Assembly (NCBI RefSeq): GCF_006088715.1
Contig: NZ_CP030771.1
Span: 9,360,001-9,424,000 of the forward strand
Source of the DNA: Streptomyces sp. YIM 121038
Lineage (GTDB): Bacteria; Actinomycetota; Actinomycetes; Streptomycetales; Streptomycetaceae
Reading direction: 5' to 3'
Length of the DNA stretch: 64,000 nt
Part shown: positions 55,034 to 62,770 of the stretch, piece by piece
Layout: every line of letters begins with the position of its first letter
Numbering within the stretch: position 1 is the first letter of the stretch
The notes under the pieces: model-generated
Database searches by the model: none
What the model was told of the DNA's origin: nothing
The model's input: the letters and a program-made list of their open reading frames with translations, nothing else
Made by a program: the position numbers and the translations under genes

Positions 55034-56494
55034 GTGGACACCTCATTACCGAACGGCCACCCTCCCTCGGAGATCGTCTCCATAGCGGACACATGCTCCA
55101 CCGCGTTGCGGAACATGCCGCGCCTGGAGATCTGGCTCAAAGGGCGCGGGCTGCCCATGGACCCCGCGCTCGTTCCGCTGATGTGCCTTCAGACGGCGTT
55201 CATGACGCCCTGGCTGCCTTCGGAATCGAGCTACCTGATCTCCCGGCTCACGGTCTGGCTGATGGCGATCGACAACGTCCTGGACGCGCCGGACCACGGG
55301 GGACCCGGCGGGACCGCCGACCGCGTCCTGTCCTGGCACGGCGTAGTGGAGGAGCGCGGCAGCGGCGGTCCCGACGACGACCCGCTGGCGTGCGCCCTGG
55401 CGGAGATCGCCGCGGATCTGCACCGCGACGGCCGCCCCGAACTCCTCGCTCTCTGGCGGGAAAGCATGCATCAGACACTCATCGGCATGCGGTACGAGAG
55501 CACGGCGGCCCGGACCGCGCGGGCCGAGGGCGGCCCCGCGCCCCGGCTGGCCGACTACCTGCGGCACGGCACCTGGACCATCGGCGTCGAACAGCAGGTC
55601 ACCGCCGTGTGGACCCTCCTGGACGAGCCGGACCTGCCACGGCGGCTCCCGGTCCTGCGGAGCGCGCTGCGCGAGGGCGCCCTCGCGATCCGTCTGCTCA
55701 ACGACCTCCGCGGCCACCAGCGGGAACGGTCCGAGGGAAAGACCGACGCGCTCGCCCTCGGCATGAGCGAGCAGGAGGCCCGCGACCGCGCCGCGGAGGC
55801 GCTGGAGAACTGTCGGCGCACCCTGGCCCCGCTCAGCTCGGCCGGGTACGGTTCCGCGGTGGCCCTGGAGAGGGCCGTGCTCTGGCACGCGCGGATGTAC
55901 CACCACTTCGACCCCGTACGGCCCAGCTCCGGCGCCCCGCTGCCGGACCACGCCACGGACATCCGCCCCACACCGTCCGGCCCCCGGCCGAGGGAGGTCC
56001 AGCCCATGAGCGTCCAGCGCCCGGAAGAGGAACTTCTGGACGTCATCGCGTCCGGCGAGGAGTGCGACAACGCACGCCTCGCGGAGTTCTTCGACCGGCT
56101 CGAACCGGTCGGCCCCGAACTCCTCGTCGGCACCTGGCGGGGCGGAGGCTTCGAGCACACCAGCGAGAACGCCGCGCTGCTGGCCACGATGCGGTGGTAC
56201 GGCAAGCGGTTCGTCGACGCCGAACACGTCGAGCCGCTGCTCTGCCGCGACGAGGACGGAACCGTCTACTCGTACGAGGAACTGGGGCTCGCGAGGCTCC
56301 ACGAGGTCGTCCACCGCGGCAAGCGGTCCACGGCGATGGTCTATGACCAGCTGCCCGTCGTCGACCACTTCCGGCGGCTCACCGACGACGTGCTCCTCGG
56401 CCTCATGGACAAGAAGGGGGCGCCCGAGGACTTCTACTTCCACCTCACCCGCGTGGCGTCGCCGCCGCCGAAGCCGCCGGGCGACGCCCGGTAG
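55034..56494 (+). CDS. Class I terpene synthase fused to GXWXG/DUF4334 domain
   Basis: A 486-residue fusion. Residues 1-300 form a class I terpene synthase: AIDNVLD (D80-N-x-x-D84) for the aspartate-rich motif, YLRHGTWTIG (177-184) with the diphosphate-sensing Arg, LLNDLRGHQRE (N223, D224, G227, E231) for the second metal site and WHARMYHHF for the RY pair. Residues 325-486 are a GXWXG domain (GTWRG, 366-370) plus DUF4334. Met325 (56006) is preceded by GGGAGGTCC, a strong ribosome site, so the second half may also be made alone. Start GTG at 55034 is seven bases after TAGCCT, perhaps leaderless. Codon 5 is TTA. It likely ionises a diphosphate. Confidence 0.85.
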   Translation: MDTSLPNGHPPSEIVSIADTCSTALRNMPRLEIWLKGRGLPMDPALVPLMCLQTAFMTPWLPSESSYLISRLTVWLMAIDNVLDAPDHGGPGGTADRVLSWHGVVEERGSGGPDDDPLACALAEIAADLHRDGRPELLALWRESMHQTLIGMRYESTAARTARAEGGPAPRLADYLRHGTWTIGVEQQVTAVWTLLDEPDLPRRLPVLRSALREGALAIRLLNDLRGHQRERSEGKTDALALGMSEQEARDRAAEALENCRRTLAPLSSAGYGSAVALERAVLWHARMYHHFDPVRPSSGAPLPDHATDIRPTPSGPRPREVQPMSVQRPEEELLDVIASGEECDNARLAEFFDRLEPVGPELLVGTWRGGGFEHTSENAALLATMRWYGKRFVDAEHVEPLLCRDEDGTVYSYEELGLARLHEVVHRGKRSTAMVYDQLPVVDHFRRLTDDVLLGLMDKKGAPEDFYFHLTRVASPPPKPPGDAR

Positions 56495-56607
56495 CCGCCG
56501 GGACCGACGGTCCTGCCCGCGGCGACGCCGGTGTGCATCCTTCGGCCTACCGGCGGGTCCGACCGGCGGACGATGTCCCGGCCCCGGGCGCGGGCGACGC
56601 TGAAGGC

Positions 56608-56811
56608 ATGAAAGACATCGTCGCCATCGTGGGGTGGGTCGTCGGCATCCAGGGCGCCCTGGGGGTCCTGGGCCGGGTCTTCGGAGGGGACTCCTGGGGC
56701 CTCATCCAGAAGTGGTGGGACGTGCCCACGGCCGGGTACGCCGCGCTGTTCGTGGTCGGGGCCGTGCTCGCGGTCTACGGGGAGTCCGGCAAGGCGCGGG
56801 CGCGCCGCTAG
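56608..56811 (+). CDS. Small hydrophobic membrane protein
   Basis: A 67-residue protein with two hydrophobic segments (IVAIVGWVVGIQGALGVLGRVF and AALFVVGAVLAVYGESG) and a short basic C-terminus (KARARR). It is too small to assign. It follows the terpene synthase by 113 bp on the same strand. Its stop codon overlaps that of the convergent SARP-type gene by about three bases. A function in the terpene pathway is not excluded, but nothing in the sequence suggests one. Confidence 0.6.
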   Translation: MKDIVAIVGWVVGIQGALGVLGRVFGGDSWGLIQKWWDVPTAGYAALFVVGAVLAVYGESGKARARR

Positions 56812-59423
56812 GGCCCGGGTGCGGGGTCCGGCGCCGGGCGTCGCAGCAGGGTGCCCAGGCGTTGCAGGCCTTCCGTGGTGGTGAGGGACTCGCCCGTGGA
56901 GTCCGCGGTGCGCATCAGCGGCGTCATGACCGTGACGTCGGGCTGCCGGGAGCCGAGCGCCGTGTACAGGCGGGCCACGTACTGGGCGACGGCCGCGGGA
57001 CTGTCCGGGTCCTGGAGGTCGCCCGCGAACCGCGCCGCCTCGTGCATGGTGCGCTCGGCCTCCTCGGGCCGGTCCGTCGCCCAGAGCACCAGGGCCAGCA
57101 GAATGCCCGACATGTGGTGGCGCAGGGCGCTGTCCGTCTCGGTGGCGCAGGCGAGGGCCGTGCGCAGATCGGCCTCCGCCGCCTCGTGCCGCGCCGCGAG
57201 GAAGGAGAGCCAGGCGCGGGTGTGCAGGGCGCGGGCCCGGTACTCCGGATCCCCGTGCGCGCGGGCCCGCTCGGCGGCGGCCCCCGCGATCCTGCTGATC
57301 TCCTGGTAGTGGGCGCGGCCCATGAAGTGCCCGCTCACCCCGACGACCCCGAGCAGCTCGACGGCCGTGCGCAGGGCCTGCGGACCCCAGGGGAGCAGCT
57401 GGTTGACCGTGGCGGTGAGCAGCGCGTGTTCGGCGCCGAACCACTCCCGGACCTCCTCGGCCCCCGCGAAGGCCACGCCCGAGTGCCGCACGGGCCGCAG
57501 CCAGGCGCGCGGGGTCTTCGCGGGCACGACGGCCCGCGCGGCCCGCAGCGCGGTGGCGATCAGCAGCTCCGCCACGCGCACGAGCGCCGCCTCGCGCTCC
57601 TCGGGGCGGTCCGTGTCCCCGGTGCCGTGGCGGGCGTACAGCCGCAGCAGGTCGTGGAAGCGGTAGCGGTCCGGGGTGTGCGACTCGAGCATGCCCGCGT
57701 CCACGAGCGTCTCGGCCAGGTGCTCCGCGGTGCGCTCGTCCGTGTCCAGGAGCGCGGCCGCCACGGCCAGCGGGAGGTCCGGCGCGTCGGACAGGGCGAG
57801 CAGGCGGAAGGCGCGGGCGGCGTCGGGGGACAGCGCCCCGTAGCCGAGGCGGAACGTCGACGTCACGGCCAGGCCTCCGACGCGCAGTTCGTCGAGCCGG
57901 GCACGCTCGTCCTTGAGGCGTCGTTCGAGCGAGGCGATGCTGCGGCCGGGGCGGCCGTCGAGCCGGGACGCCGCGATCCGCACGGCGAGCGGCAGTCGCC
58001 CGCAGGCCTCCACGAGGGCCCGCGCCGCCTCCGGCTCGGCGGCCACCCGCGCGGAGCCGACGATCGCGGCGAGCAGCGCCAACGCCTCGGACACGGGCGG
58101 TACGTCGAGGTCGAAGCGGTGCGCGCCCGGGAGCGCCAGATCACGGGAGCGGCCGGTCACCAGGACGGCGCAGCCCGCCGTGCCCGGCAGCAGGGGGCGG
58201 ATCTGCTCGGCGTCCAGGGCGTTGTCGAGGACGAGCAGCACGCGCCGGTCCGCGAGGAGGGTGCGGTAGAGCGCGGCCCGCTGTGCGAGGCCCAGCGGGA
58301 TCCGGTCGGACGGGGTGCCCAGGGCCGCGAGGAAGTCCGCGAGGACGCTGGCGGGGTCGGCGGGGGTGCTGCCCGCGCCCAGATCCACGTGGAGCCGTCC
58401 GTCGGGGAACACCTCGCCCAGGGCGTGCGCGACGTGGACGGCGACGGTGGTCTTGCCCACGCCCGCCGTGCCGCTGAGCGTGCACACCGTGACCGCGTGG
58501 TCCTGGCCCGTGCCGCCGCCCGCCAGGACGGCGCGGATCGCGTCGACCGCGGCGCCGCGGCCGCTGAAGTCGGCGATGCCCGCCGGGAGCTGCTGGGGGA
58601 GCGGCCGGACCGCAGCCGCGGCCGCCGGGCCGGTGGCCCGGCCCTGCTCCGCGGGCCCCAGCAGGCCCGGGTCGGCCGTGAGGATCCGCTGCTGGAGGTC
58701 CGCGAGCGAGGCGGAGGGCGCGACTCCCAGTTCGGTACGCAGGGCCTGCCGCACGGCACGGTGGACGGCCAGGGCCTCGGCCTGGCGCCCGCAGCGGTAG
58801 AGGGCGAGCATGAGCAGTTCGCTCAGGCGCTCGCGCAGCGGGAACTCGGCGGCCATGGCCTGGAGTTCCGGCAGGACTCGCGCGTGCATGCCCAGGTCGA
58901 TGGCGTGGCCGAACTGTGCCTCGCGGGCCGTGGACCGCAACTCCTCCAGACGGTCCCGCTCGCGCTGCGCCCAGGGGCCGGGCACCCCCGCGAGCGCGGT
59001 CCCGCGCCACCGGCCCAAGGCCCCGGCCAGCCGTTCGTGGCGGGCGTGGACGCTGCCGCTCCGGTCGGCCGCCTCCTGCTCGAACCGGACGGAGTCGACC
59101 TCGACGTCCTCGGCCCGCAGCGCGTATCCGCCGGGTACGGACAGGAGGACCCGACTGCTCTCACCGGCGTGCCGACCCGGTTCGAGCGCGGCCCGCAGCC
59201 GCGAGACGTAGGTGAGGACCGTGCGGTGCCCGGTACGCGGCGGCTCCTCGCCCCACATGCCGTCGATCAGCTCCGCCATCGAGACGGCCCGGCCCTCGGC
59301 CAGCAGCAACAGGGCGAGGACGGCCTGCTGCTGCGGCGATCCCACGCCGATCGGCTCGTCGCCGGCCCGGCCGTCCACGGGCCCGAGCAGCCGAAAGGAG
59401 AGTCTGCCCTGCCGGTCGCGCAC
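56808..59423 (-). CDS. AfsR/SARP-family regulator with NB-ARC and TPR domains
   Basis: An 871-residue AfsR-like protein. Residues 1-95 are an OmpR-type winged helix (LSFRLLGPVDGRAGDEPI...), residues about 100-245 the BTAD domain (VDSVRFEQEAADR...LRERLSELLMLALYRCGRQAEAL). An NB-ARC ATPase follows with Walker A GTAGVGKTTVA and Walker B RRVLLVLDN; the RNBS-like ARALVEACGRLPLAVRIAASRL is typical. The C-terminal half has an arm/TPR region (AAERARAHGDPEYRARALHTR and repeats). It is convergent with the genes on the right of the terpene synthase. Such proteins activate secondary-metabolite clusters and may respond to phosphorylation. It is the obvious candidate activator of the terpene locus. GTG start with GAGGA. 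Confidence 0.93.
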   Translation of the reverse strand: MRDRQGRLSFRLLGPVDGRAGDEPIGVGSPQQQAVLALLLLAEGRAVSMAELIDGMWGEEPPRTGHRTVLTYVSRLRAALEPGRHAGESSRVLLSVPGGYALRAEDVEVDSVRFEQEAADRSGSVHARHERLAGALGRWRGTALAGVPGPWAQRERDRLEELRSTAREAQFGHAIDLGMHARVLPELQAMAAEFPLRERLSELLMLALYRCGRQAEALAVHRAVRQALRTELGVAPSASLADLQQRILTADPGLLGPAEQGRATGPAAAAAVRPLPQQLPAGIADFSGRGAAVDAIRAVLAGGGTGQDHAVTVCTLSGTAGVGKTTVAVHVAHALGEVFPDGRLHVDLGAGSTPADPASVLADFLAALGTPSDRIPLGLAQRAALYRTLLADRRVLLVLDNALDAEQIRPLLPGTAGCAVLVTGRSRDLALPGAHRFDLDVPPVSEALALLAAIVGSARVAAEPEAARALVEACGRLPLAVRIAASRLDGRPGRSIASLERRLKDERARLDELRVGGLAVTSTFRLGYGALSPDAARAFRLLALSDAPDLPLAVAAALLDTDERTAEHLAETLVDAGMLESHTPDRYRFHDLLRLYARHGTGDTDRPEEREAALVRVAELLIATALRAARAVVPAKTPRAWLRPVRHSGVAFAGAEEVREWFGAEHALLTATVNQLLPWGPQALRTAVELLGVVGVSGHFMGRAHYQEISRIAGAAAERARAHGDPEYRARALHTRAWLSFLAARHEAAEADLRTALACATETDSALRHHMSGILLALVLWATDRPEEAERTMHEAARFAGDLQDPDSPAAVAQYVARLYTALGSRQPDVTVMTPLMRTADSTGESLTTTEGLQRLGTLLRRPAPDPAPGP

Positions 59424-59484
59424 CTGATGTTCCTCGCCGAGCTGTTCCCGCGCCCCGCTCGGTGATGAGCTGGGCTCCCTGCGT

Positions 59485-59497
59485 TGACTCTAAGTCA
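59485..59497. promoter_or_regulatory. Inverted repeat upstream of the AfsR-like gene
   Basis: TGACT and AGTCA are perfectly inverted around CTA. The site is 62-74 bases upstream of the start at 59423, where an operator or promoter for this minus-strand gene would lie. A wider pair, TTGAC (59484-59488) and GTCAA (59505-59509), frames it. The rest of 59424-59633 shows no gene. Confidence 0.45.
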
Positions 59498-59633
59498 TGT
59501 CGACGTCAAGGCAGGACGACGGCCGCCCGAGCGGGCCCTCCGGCAGGCGCCGCTCGGTCGGCCGTGGCGGCACGCGGCCTCGGGCTCCGAAGGGCCTTCC
59601 GCGGACGTCTGCCGCGGACGCCTCCCGCGGGGT

Positions 59634-60554
59634 TCAGCCCCGGGCCTGCACGCACACGTCGAGGGAGTCCGTCAGCCACAGGTGTGACGCGCCGAAGGTG
59701 ACGGGGTCACCGCTGGCCTCGGCGACCAGGTGCCAGTAGCGGCGCATGCCGCGGTCGTGGTCGGCGGCCACATCGGCCAGGAGTCGGCGCCGGAACCGCG
59801 GCGTGTCGGTGGTGCCGCGCACCGCCGCGTGCACGGCGACGAAGCGGTCGAGCTCGGGGCCCACGCGGGGTGCCTCGCCCGCCCGCACCCGGGGCCTGGC
59901 GAGGGCGCACGCGTCGCGGATGCCGTGGATCAGCTCGTCCTCGTCGGCGATGAGTTCGGCGTTGGCCCGCGCCATGGCCAGCAGGCCGCGGGTGAGCACC
60001 CGGTCGCCGGTCAGGGCGACCAGCTCGGCGAACGCGACGACCTGCGGCGGCGTCGGGTCCGCGGGCGGCTCCGGCACCGCCATGGTCACGAAGGCGGAGA
60101 GCGTCGCCTCGGACGCCGGGGCGACCCTCGTGCGCTTCCAGAAGTCGATCAGCGCGTCGCGGGCCGCGCCCCCGCCCGCCACGGCGGCGAGCAGTTCGAG
60201 GCGCGCGGCCCGGTCGGCCGGTTCGGCCTCCTCGACCGCGCGCAGCGAGGCCCGTCGCCAGGCCATGTCGGCGAGCTGCACGTCGAGCGCGGCCCGCTCG
60301 GCGGCGACGACCTCCCCCACGGAGCGCTCCCCGGCGAGCACGTTCCTGATGGACGGCAGGCCGAGGCCGAGGCCGCGCAGCCTTCTGACCAGACAGAGCC
60401 GCTCGACCGCCGACGGGTCGAACCTGCGGTGACCGCCCGTGCTGCGCACCGAGTCGACGATGCCCTCGTCGCAGTAGAAGCGAACGGTCCGCACCGGCAC
60501 GCCGGTCAGCCGTGCCAGGTCGCCGATGCCGAGCGTGCCATCGAGTAAAGGCAC
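59634..60554 (-). CDS. MerR-family transcriptional regulator
   Basis: A 306-residue regulator. The N-terminal 70 residues are a MerR winged helix (LGIGDLARLTGVPVRTVRFY; CDEGIVDSVRSTGGHRRFD; LRGLGLGLPSIRNVL). The rest is a long helical effector domain without cysteines in a metal-binding arrangement, so it senses an organic or unknown signal. Start GTG at 60554 has TGGAGG five bases upstream. Codon 3 is TTA (60546-60548), making translation bldA-dependent. It is divergent from the isomerase-type gene at 60619, and a MerR-style promoter lies between them. Confidence 0.88.
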   Translation of the reverse strand: MPLLDGTLGIGDLARLTGVPVRTVRFYCDEGIVDSVRSTGGHRRFDPSAVERLCLVRRLRGLGLGLPSIRNVLAGERSVGEVVAAERAALDVQLADMAWRRASLRAVEEAEPADRAARLELLAAVAGGGAARDALIDFWKRTRVAPASEATLSAFVTMAVPEPPADPTPPQVVAFAELVALTGDRVLTRGLLAMARANAELIADEDELIHGIRDACALARPRVRAGEAPRVGPELDRFVAVHAAVRGTTDTPRFRRRLLADVAADHDRGMRRYWHLVAEASGDPVTFGASHLWLTDSLDVCVQARG

Positions 60555-60586
60555 TTGAACCTCCACTGGACTGGAGCTCCTACCGT
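60555..60586 (+). promoter_or_regulatory. MerR-type promoter/operator between MerR and isomerase genes
   Basis: A -35-like TTGAAC (60555-60560) and a -10-like TACCGT (60581-60586) are separated by 20 bp, longer than the usual 17 and typical of MerR-controlled promoters. The spacer contains the inverted repeat CTCCA/TGGAG (60561-60565, 60572-60576). The site reads toward the gene at 60619 and overlaps the start of the MerR gene on the other strand, so activation and autorepression can be combined. Confidence 0.6.
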
Positions 60587-60618
60587 ACCGGCGTAGCCGC
60601 ATGGGAGGAGATTTCGTG

Positions 60619-61380
60619 ATGTCGTCGACGCTGCACACCGCACGGCTCGTGGAGGGCCTGCGGGAGCAGACCGGAGGGTTCGTCCGCGCGGTCGCGGGAA
60701 AGCCCCAGGACACCCGGGTGCCGACCTGCCCGGAGTGGCCGCTGCGCACCCTCGTCGGGCACGTCGGCCAGGAGCACCGGTGGGCGGCCGAACTGGTGCG
60801 CAAGGGTGAACAGCTGCCGGTCCCCGACCCGTGGGAGGCCGATCCCGGCACCCCGGACGACTGGGCCGGGTGGCTGCGCGAGGGCGCGGACGACGTGATC
60901 CGGGCGCTCGGGGAGACCGGCGCGGACACCGTGGTGCAGACGTTCCTCGGGCCCCGGCCCGCGGTCTCCTGGCTGCGCAGGATGCTCAGCGACACCTGCG
61001 TCCACCACTACGACGCCGCGCACGCCACGGACACCGCGTTCGAGGTCGCCGACGACCTCGCGGCCGAGGTGCTCAGCGAGCATCTGGAGCTCCTCGCCGC
61101 GCCGGCCTGGGAGACGCTCAGGCCCGCTGCCGCCGAACTGCGCGGCCGCGGCGAACGGATCGGATTCCGGCCCCCTTCCGGAGCGGGCTGGGTGATCACC
61201 CGCACGCCCGACGGCGTGCGCTGGCGGCGCGGCCACGCCGACGCCGACACGGTGGTCTCGGCCGCCGTCGCGGACCTCCTGCTGGTGGTGAACCGCCGTA
61301 TCCCGCCGGAGGACGCCCGTGTGACGGTGACGGGCGACCGCGCACTACTGGACCACTGGCTGTCCCACTCGGCGCTGTGA
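60619..61380 (+). CDS. Mycothiol-dependent maleylpyruvate-isomerase-family enzyme (DinB-like fold)
   Basis: A 253-residue protein of the actinobacterial maleylpyruvate isomerase family. The N-terminal helical bundle has RVPTCPEWPLRTLVGHVGQE and HRWAAELVRKG, the CPxW and HxxxxH-type metal/mycothiol motifs, and a third histidine cluster in DTCVHHYDAAHAT. The C-terminal half (about 150-253) is the usual SCP2-like region ending in DHWLSHSAL. It probably catalyses a mycothiol-dependent reaction. ATG at 60619 was chosen since GGAGGAG (60604-60610) is its ribosome site and overlaps an earlier in-frame ATG. It is under MerR control by position. Confidence 0.87.
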   Translation: MSSTLHTARLVEGLREQTGGFVRAVAGKPQDTRVPTCPEWPLRTLVGHVGQEHRWAAELVRKGEQLPVPDPWEADPGTPDDWAGWLREGADDVIRALGETGADTVVQTFLGPRPAVSWLRRMLSDTCVHHYDAAHATDTAFEVADDLAAEVLSEHLELLAAPAWETLRPAAAELRGRGERIGFRPPSGAGWVITRTPDGVRWRRGHADADTVVSAAVADLLLVVNRRIPPEDARVTVTGDRALLDHWLSHSAL

Positions 61381-61423
61381 CCCGGGGAGGGATTTCGTTG
61401 AACGGGCAGAGAAGGAGCGGGTC

Positions 61424-61437
61424 TTGGTCTACACCAA
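61424..61437. promoter_or_regulatory. DasR-like element upstream of the sugar dehydrogenase gene
   Basis: TTGGTCTACACCAA has arms TTGGT/ACCAA and matches 12 of 14 bases of the chitinase operator at 18109-18122. Its complement (TTGGTGTAGACCAA) fits the known dre form with a GTGTAG centre. It lies about 143-156 bases before the start at 61580 in a 199-bp intergenic region that otherwise holds no gene. Confidence 0.55.
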
Positions 61438-61579
61438 TCACCTCGATCCCAGTACCCTCATGCGTGGCCAGTAGCACACCATCCCCCCACCCAGGTTGCG
61501 TGCTGGCACGGGCGACACCCCCTAGAACTGCCCCCAGCAGCCGGGTGACCTCCCCTTCGCCGCCTCCAGGAGGATCACG

Positions 61580-62716
61580 GTGAACGTACGCACCAGAAGC
61601 TCGGCGATCGTCGGCGCCCTCTGCCTCGTCGCTTCCCTCGCCCTGACCACGGCCTCCGCCGACGAGCGCGCCGCCCCGCCGCGAGCGGCGAAGGTCGCGC
61701 TCACGAAGGTGGCCACGGCCCAGAACCCCATCGCCGGAGCCGCGGGCCCCGGCGGCACGGTGTGGATAGCCGAACGCGCGGGCACCGTCAGGCCCTTGGA
61801 CGCCAAGGGGCTCGGGAAGCCCGTCCTCGACATCTCGAAGGAGACCACCACGGACGGTGAGCGCGGCCTGCTGGGCATCGCGTTCGACAAGGGGTTCGCA
61901 CACTTCTACATCTCGTTCACCAACCTCGAAGGCACCAGCGTCGTGGACGAGTTCGCCGTGCGGCACGGCAGGATCCGGCCGGACACGCGGCGCACCGTCC
62001 TCACCCAGACGCAGCCGTACGCGAACCACAACGGCGGCGACATCAAGTTCGGCCCGGACGGCTACCTCTACATCGCGTTCGGCGACGGCGGCGCGGGCGG
62101 CGACCCGCACGGCAACGGGCAGAACCTCGACACCCTGCTCGGCAAGCTGCTGCGGATCGACCCGAGGGGCGGCAAGCCCTACGCGATCCCGCGGGACAAC
62201 CCCTTCGTCAACGACCCGAAGGCGAGGGACGAGATCTGGTCGTACGGGCTGCGCAACCCGTGGCGGTTCTCCTTCGACGCGGGCACGGGCGACCTGCTGA
62301 TCGGTGACGTCGGCCAGAGCGCCTGGGAGGAGATCGACTGGGCCCCGGCCAGGAGCAAGGGCGGCGAGAACTACGGCTGGTCGCAGATGGAGGGCACCCA
62401 CCCGTTCCGCGGCGGCACGGAGCCCGCGAACCACGTGCCGCCGGTCCACGAGTACGACCGCAACGGCCTCGGCTGCTCGGTGACCGGCGGCTTCGTCTAC
62501 CGGGGCAGGGCGATCCCGGCCCTGCGGGGGCAGTACGTCTACAGCGACTACTGCGACGGCACCCTGCGCACCCTGAAGATCGAGAACGGCAAGGTGACCG
62601 GCGCGGGCGACCTCGGCGTCAACGGCGGCGAGGTCGTCTCGTTCGTGCAGAGCCGCAGGGGCGAGCTGTACGCGCTCGACATCGGCGGCAGCATCCACCG
62701 CGTCGACCCCGCGTGA
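61580..62716 (+). CDS. Secreted PQQ-dependent soluble sugar dehydrogenase-like beta-propeller
   Basis: A 378-residue exported protein: signal peptide ending near TTASA (about 27), then a GSDH-type six-bladed propeller. Motifs are GERGLLGIAFDKGF, HNGGDIKFGPDGYLYIAFGDGG, LLGKLLRIDPRGG, EIWSYGLRNPWRFSFDAGTG with GDVGQSAWEEID, and CSVTGGFVYRGRAIPALRG. The catalytic His of NHNGG and the Arg of RNPWR are kept. It should oxidise aldoses with PQQ. A DasR-like site upstream suggests control by amino-sugar status. ATG at 61580 follows GGAGGATCACG. Confidence 0.9.
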   Translation: MNVRTRSSAIVGALCLVASLALTTASADERAAPPRAAKVALTKVATAQNPIAGAAGPGGTVWIAERAGTVRPLDAKGLGKPVLDISKETTTDGERGLLGIAFDKGFAHFYISFTNLEGTSVVDEFAVRHGRIRPDTRRTVLTQTQPYANHNGGDIKFGPDGYLYIAFGDGGAGGDPHGNGQNLDTLLGKLLRIDPRGGKPYAIPRDNPFVNDPKARDEIWSYGLRNPWRFSFDAGTGDLLIGDVGQSAWEEIDWAPARSKGGENYGWSQMEGTHPFRGGTEPANHVPPVHEYDRNGLGCSVTGGFVYRGRAIPALRGQYVYSDYCDGTLRTLKIENGKVTGAGDLGVNGGEVVSFVQSRRGELYALDIGGSIHRVDPA

Positions 62717-62770
62717 TGCCCGCCCCGGGCGGACGCGGCGCGTAGGCGAGCGCCCCGGCGGCCGGCGCGG

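Noticed and set aside
56006..56494. Treating the GXWXG/DUF4334 part as a separate gene only
   Set aside because: The internal ATG and ribosome site are good, but the upstream frame is continuous with no stop, so the fusion was kept as the main call and the separate product noted as a possibility.
56634..59465. Plus-strand 943-codon open frame opposite the AfsR-like gene
   Set aside because: Antisense shadow with repetitive Arg/Gly/Ala composition; the AfsR-like protein is complete on the other strand.
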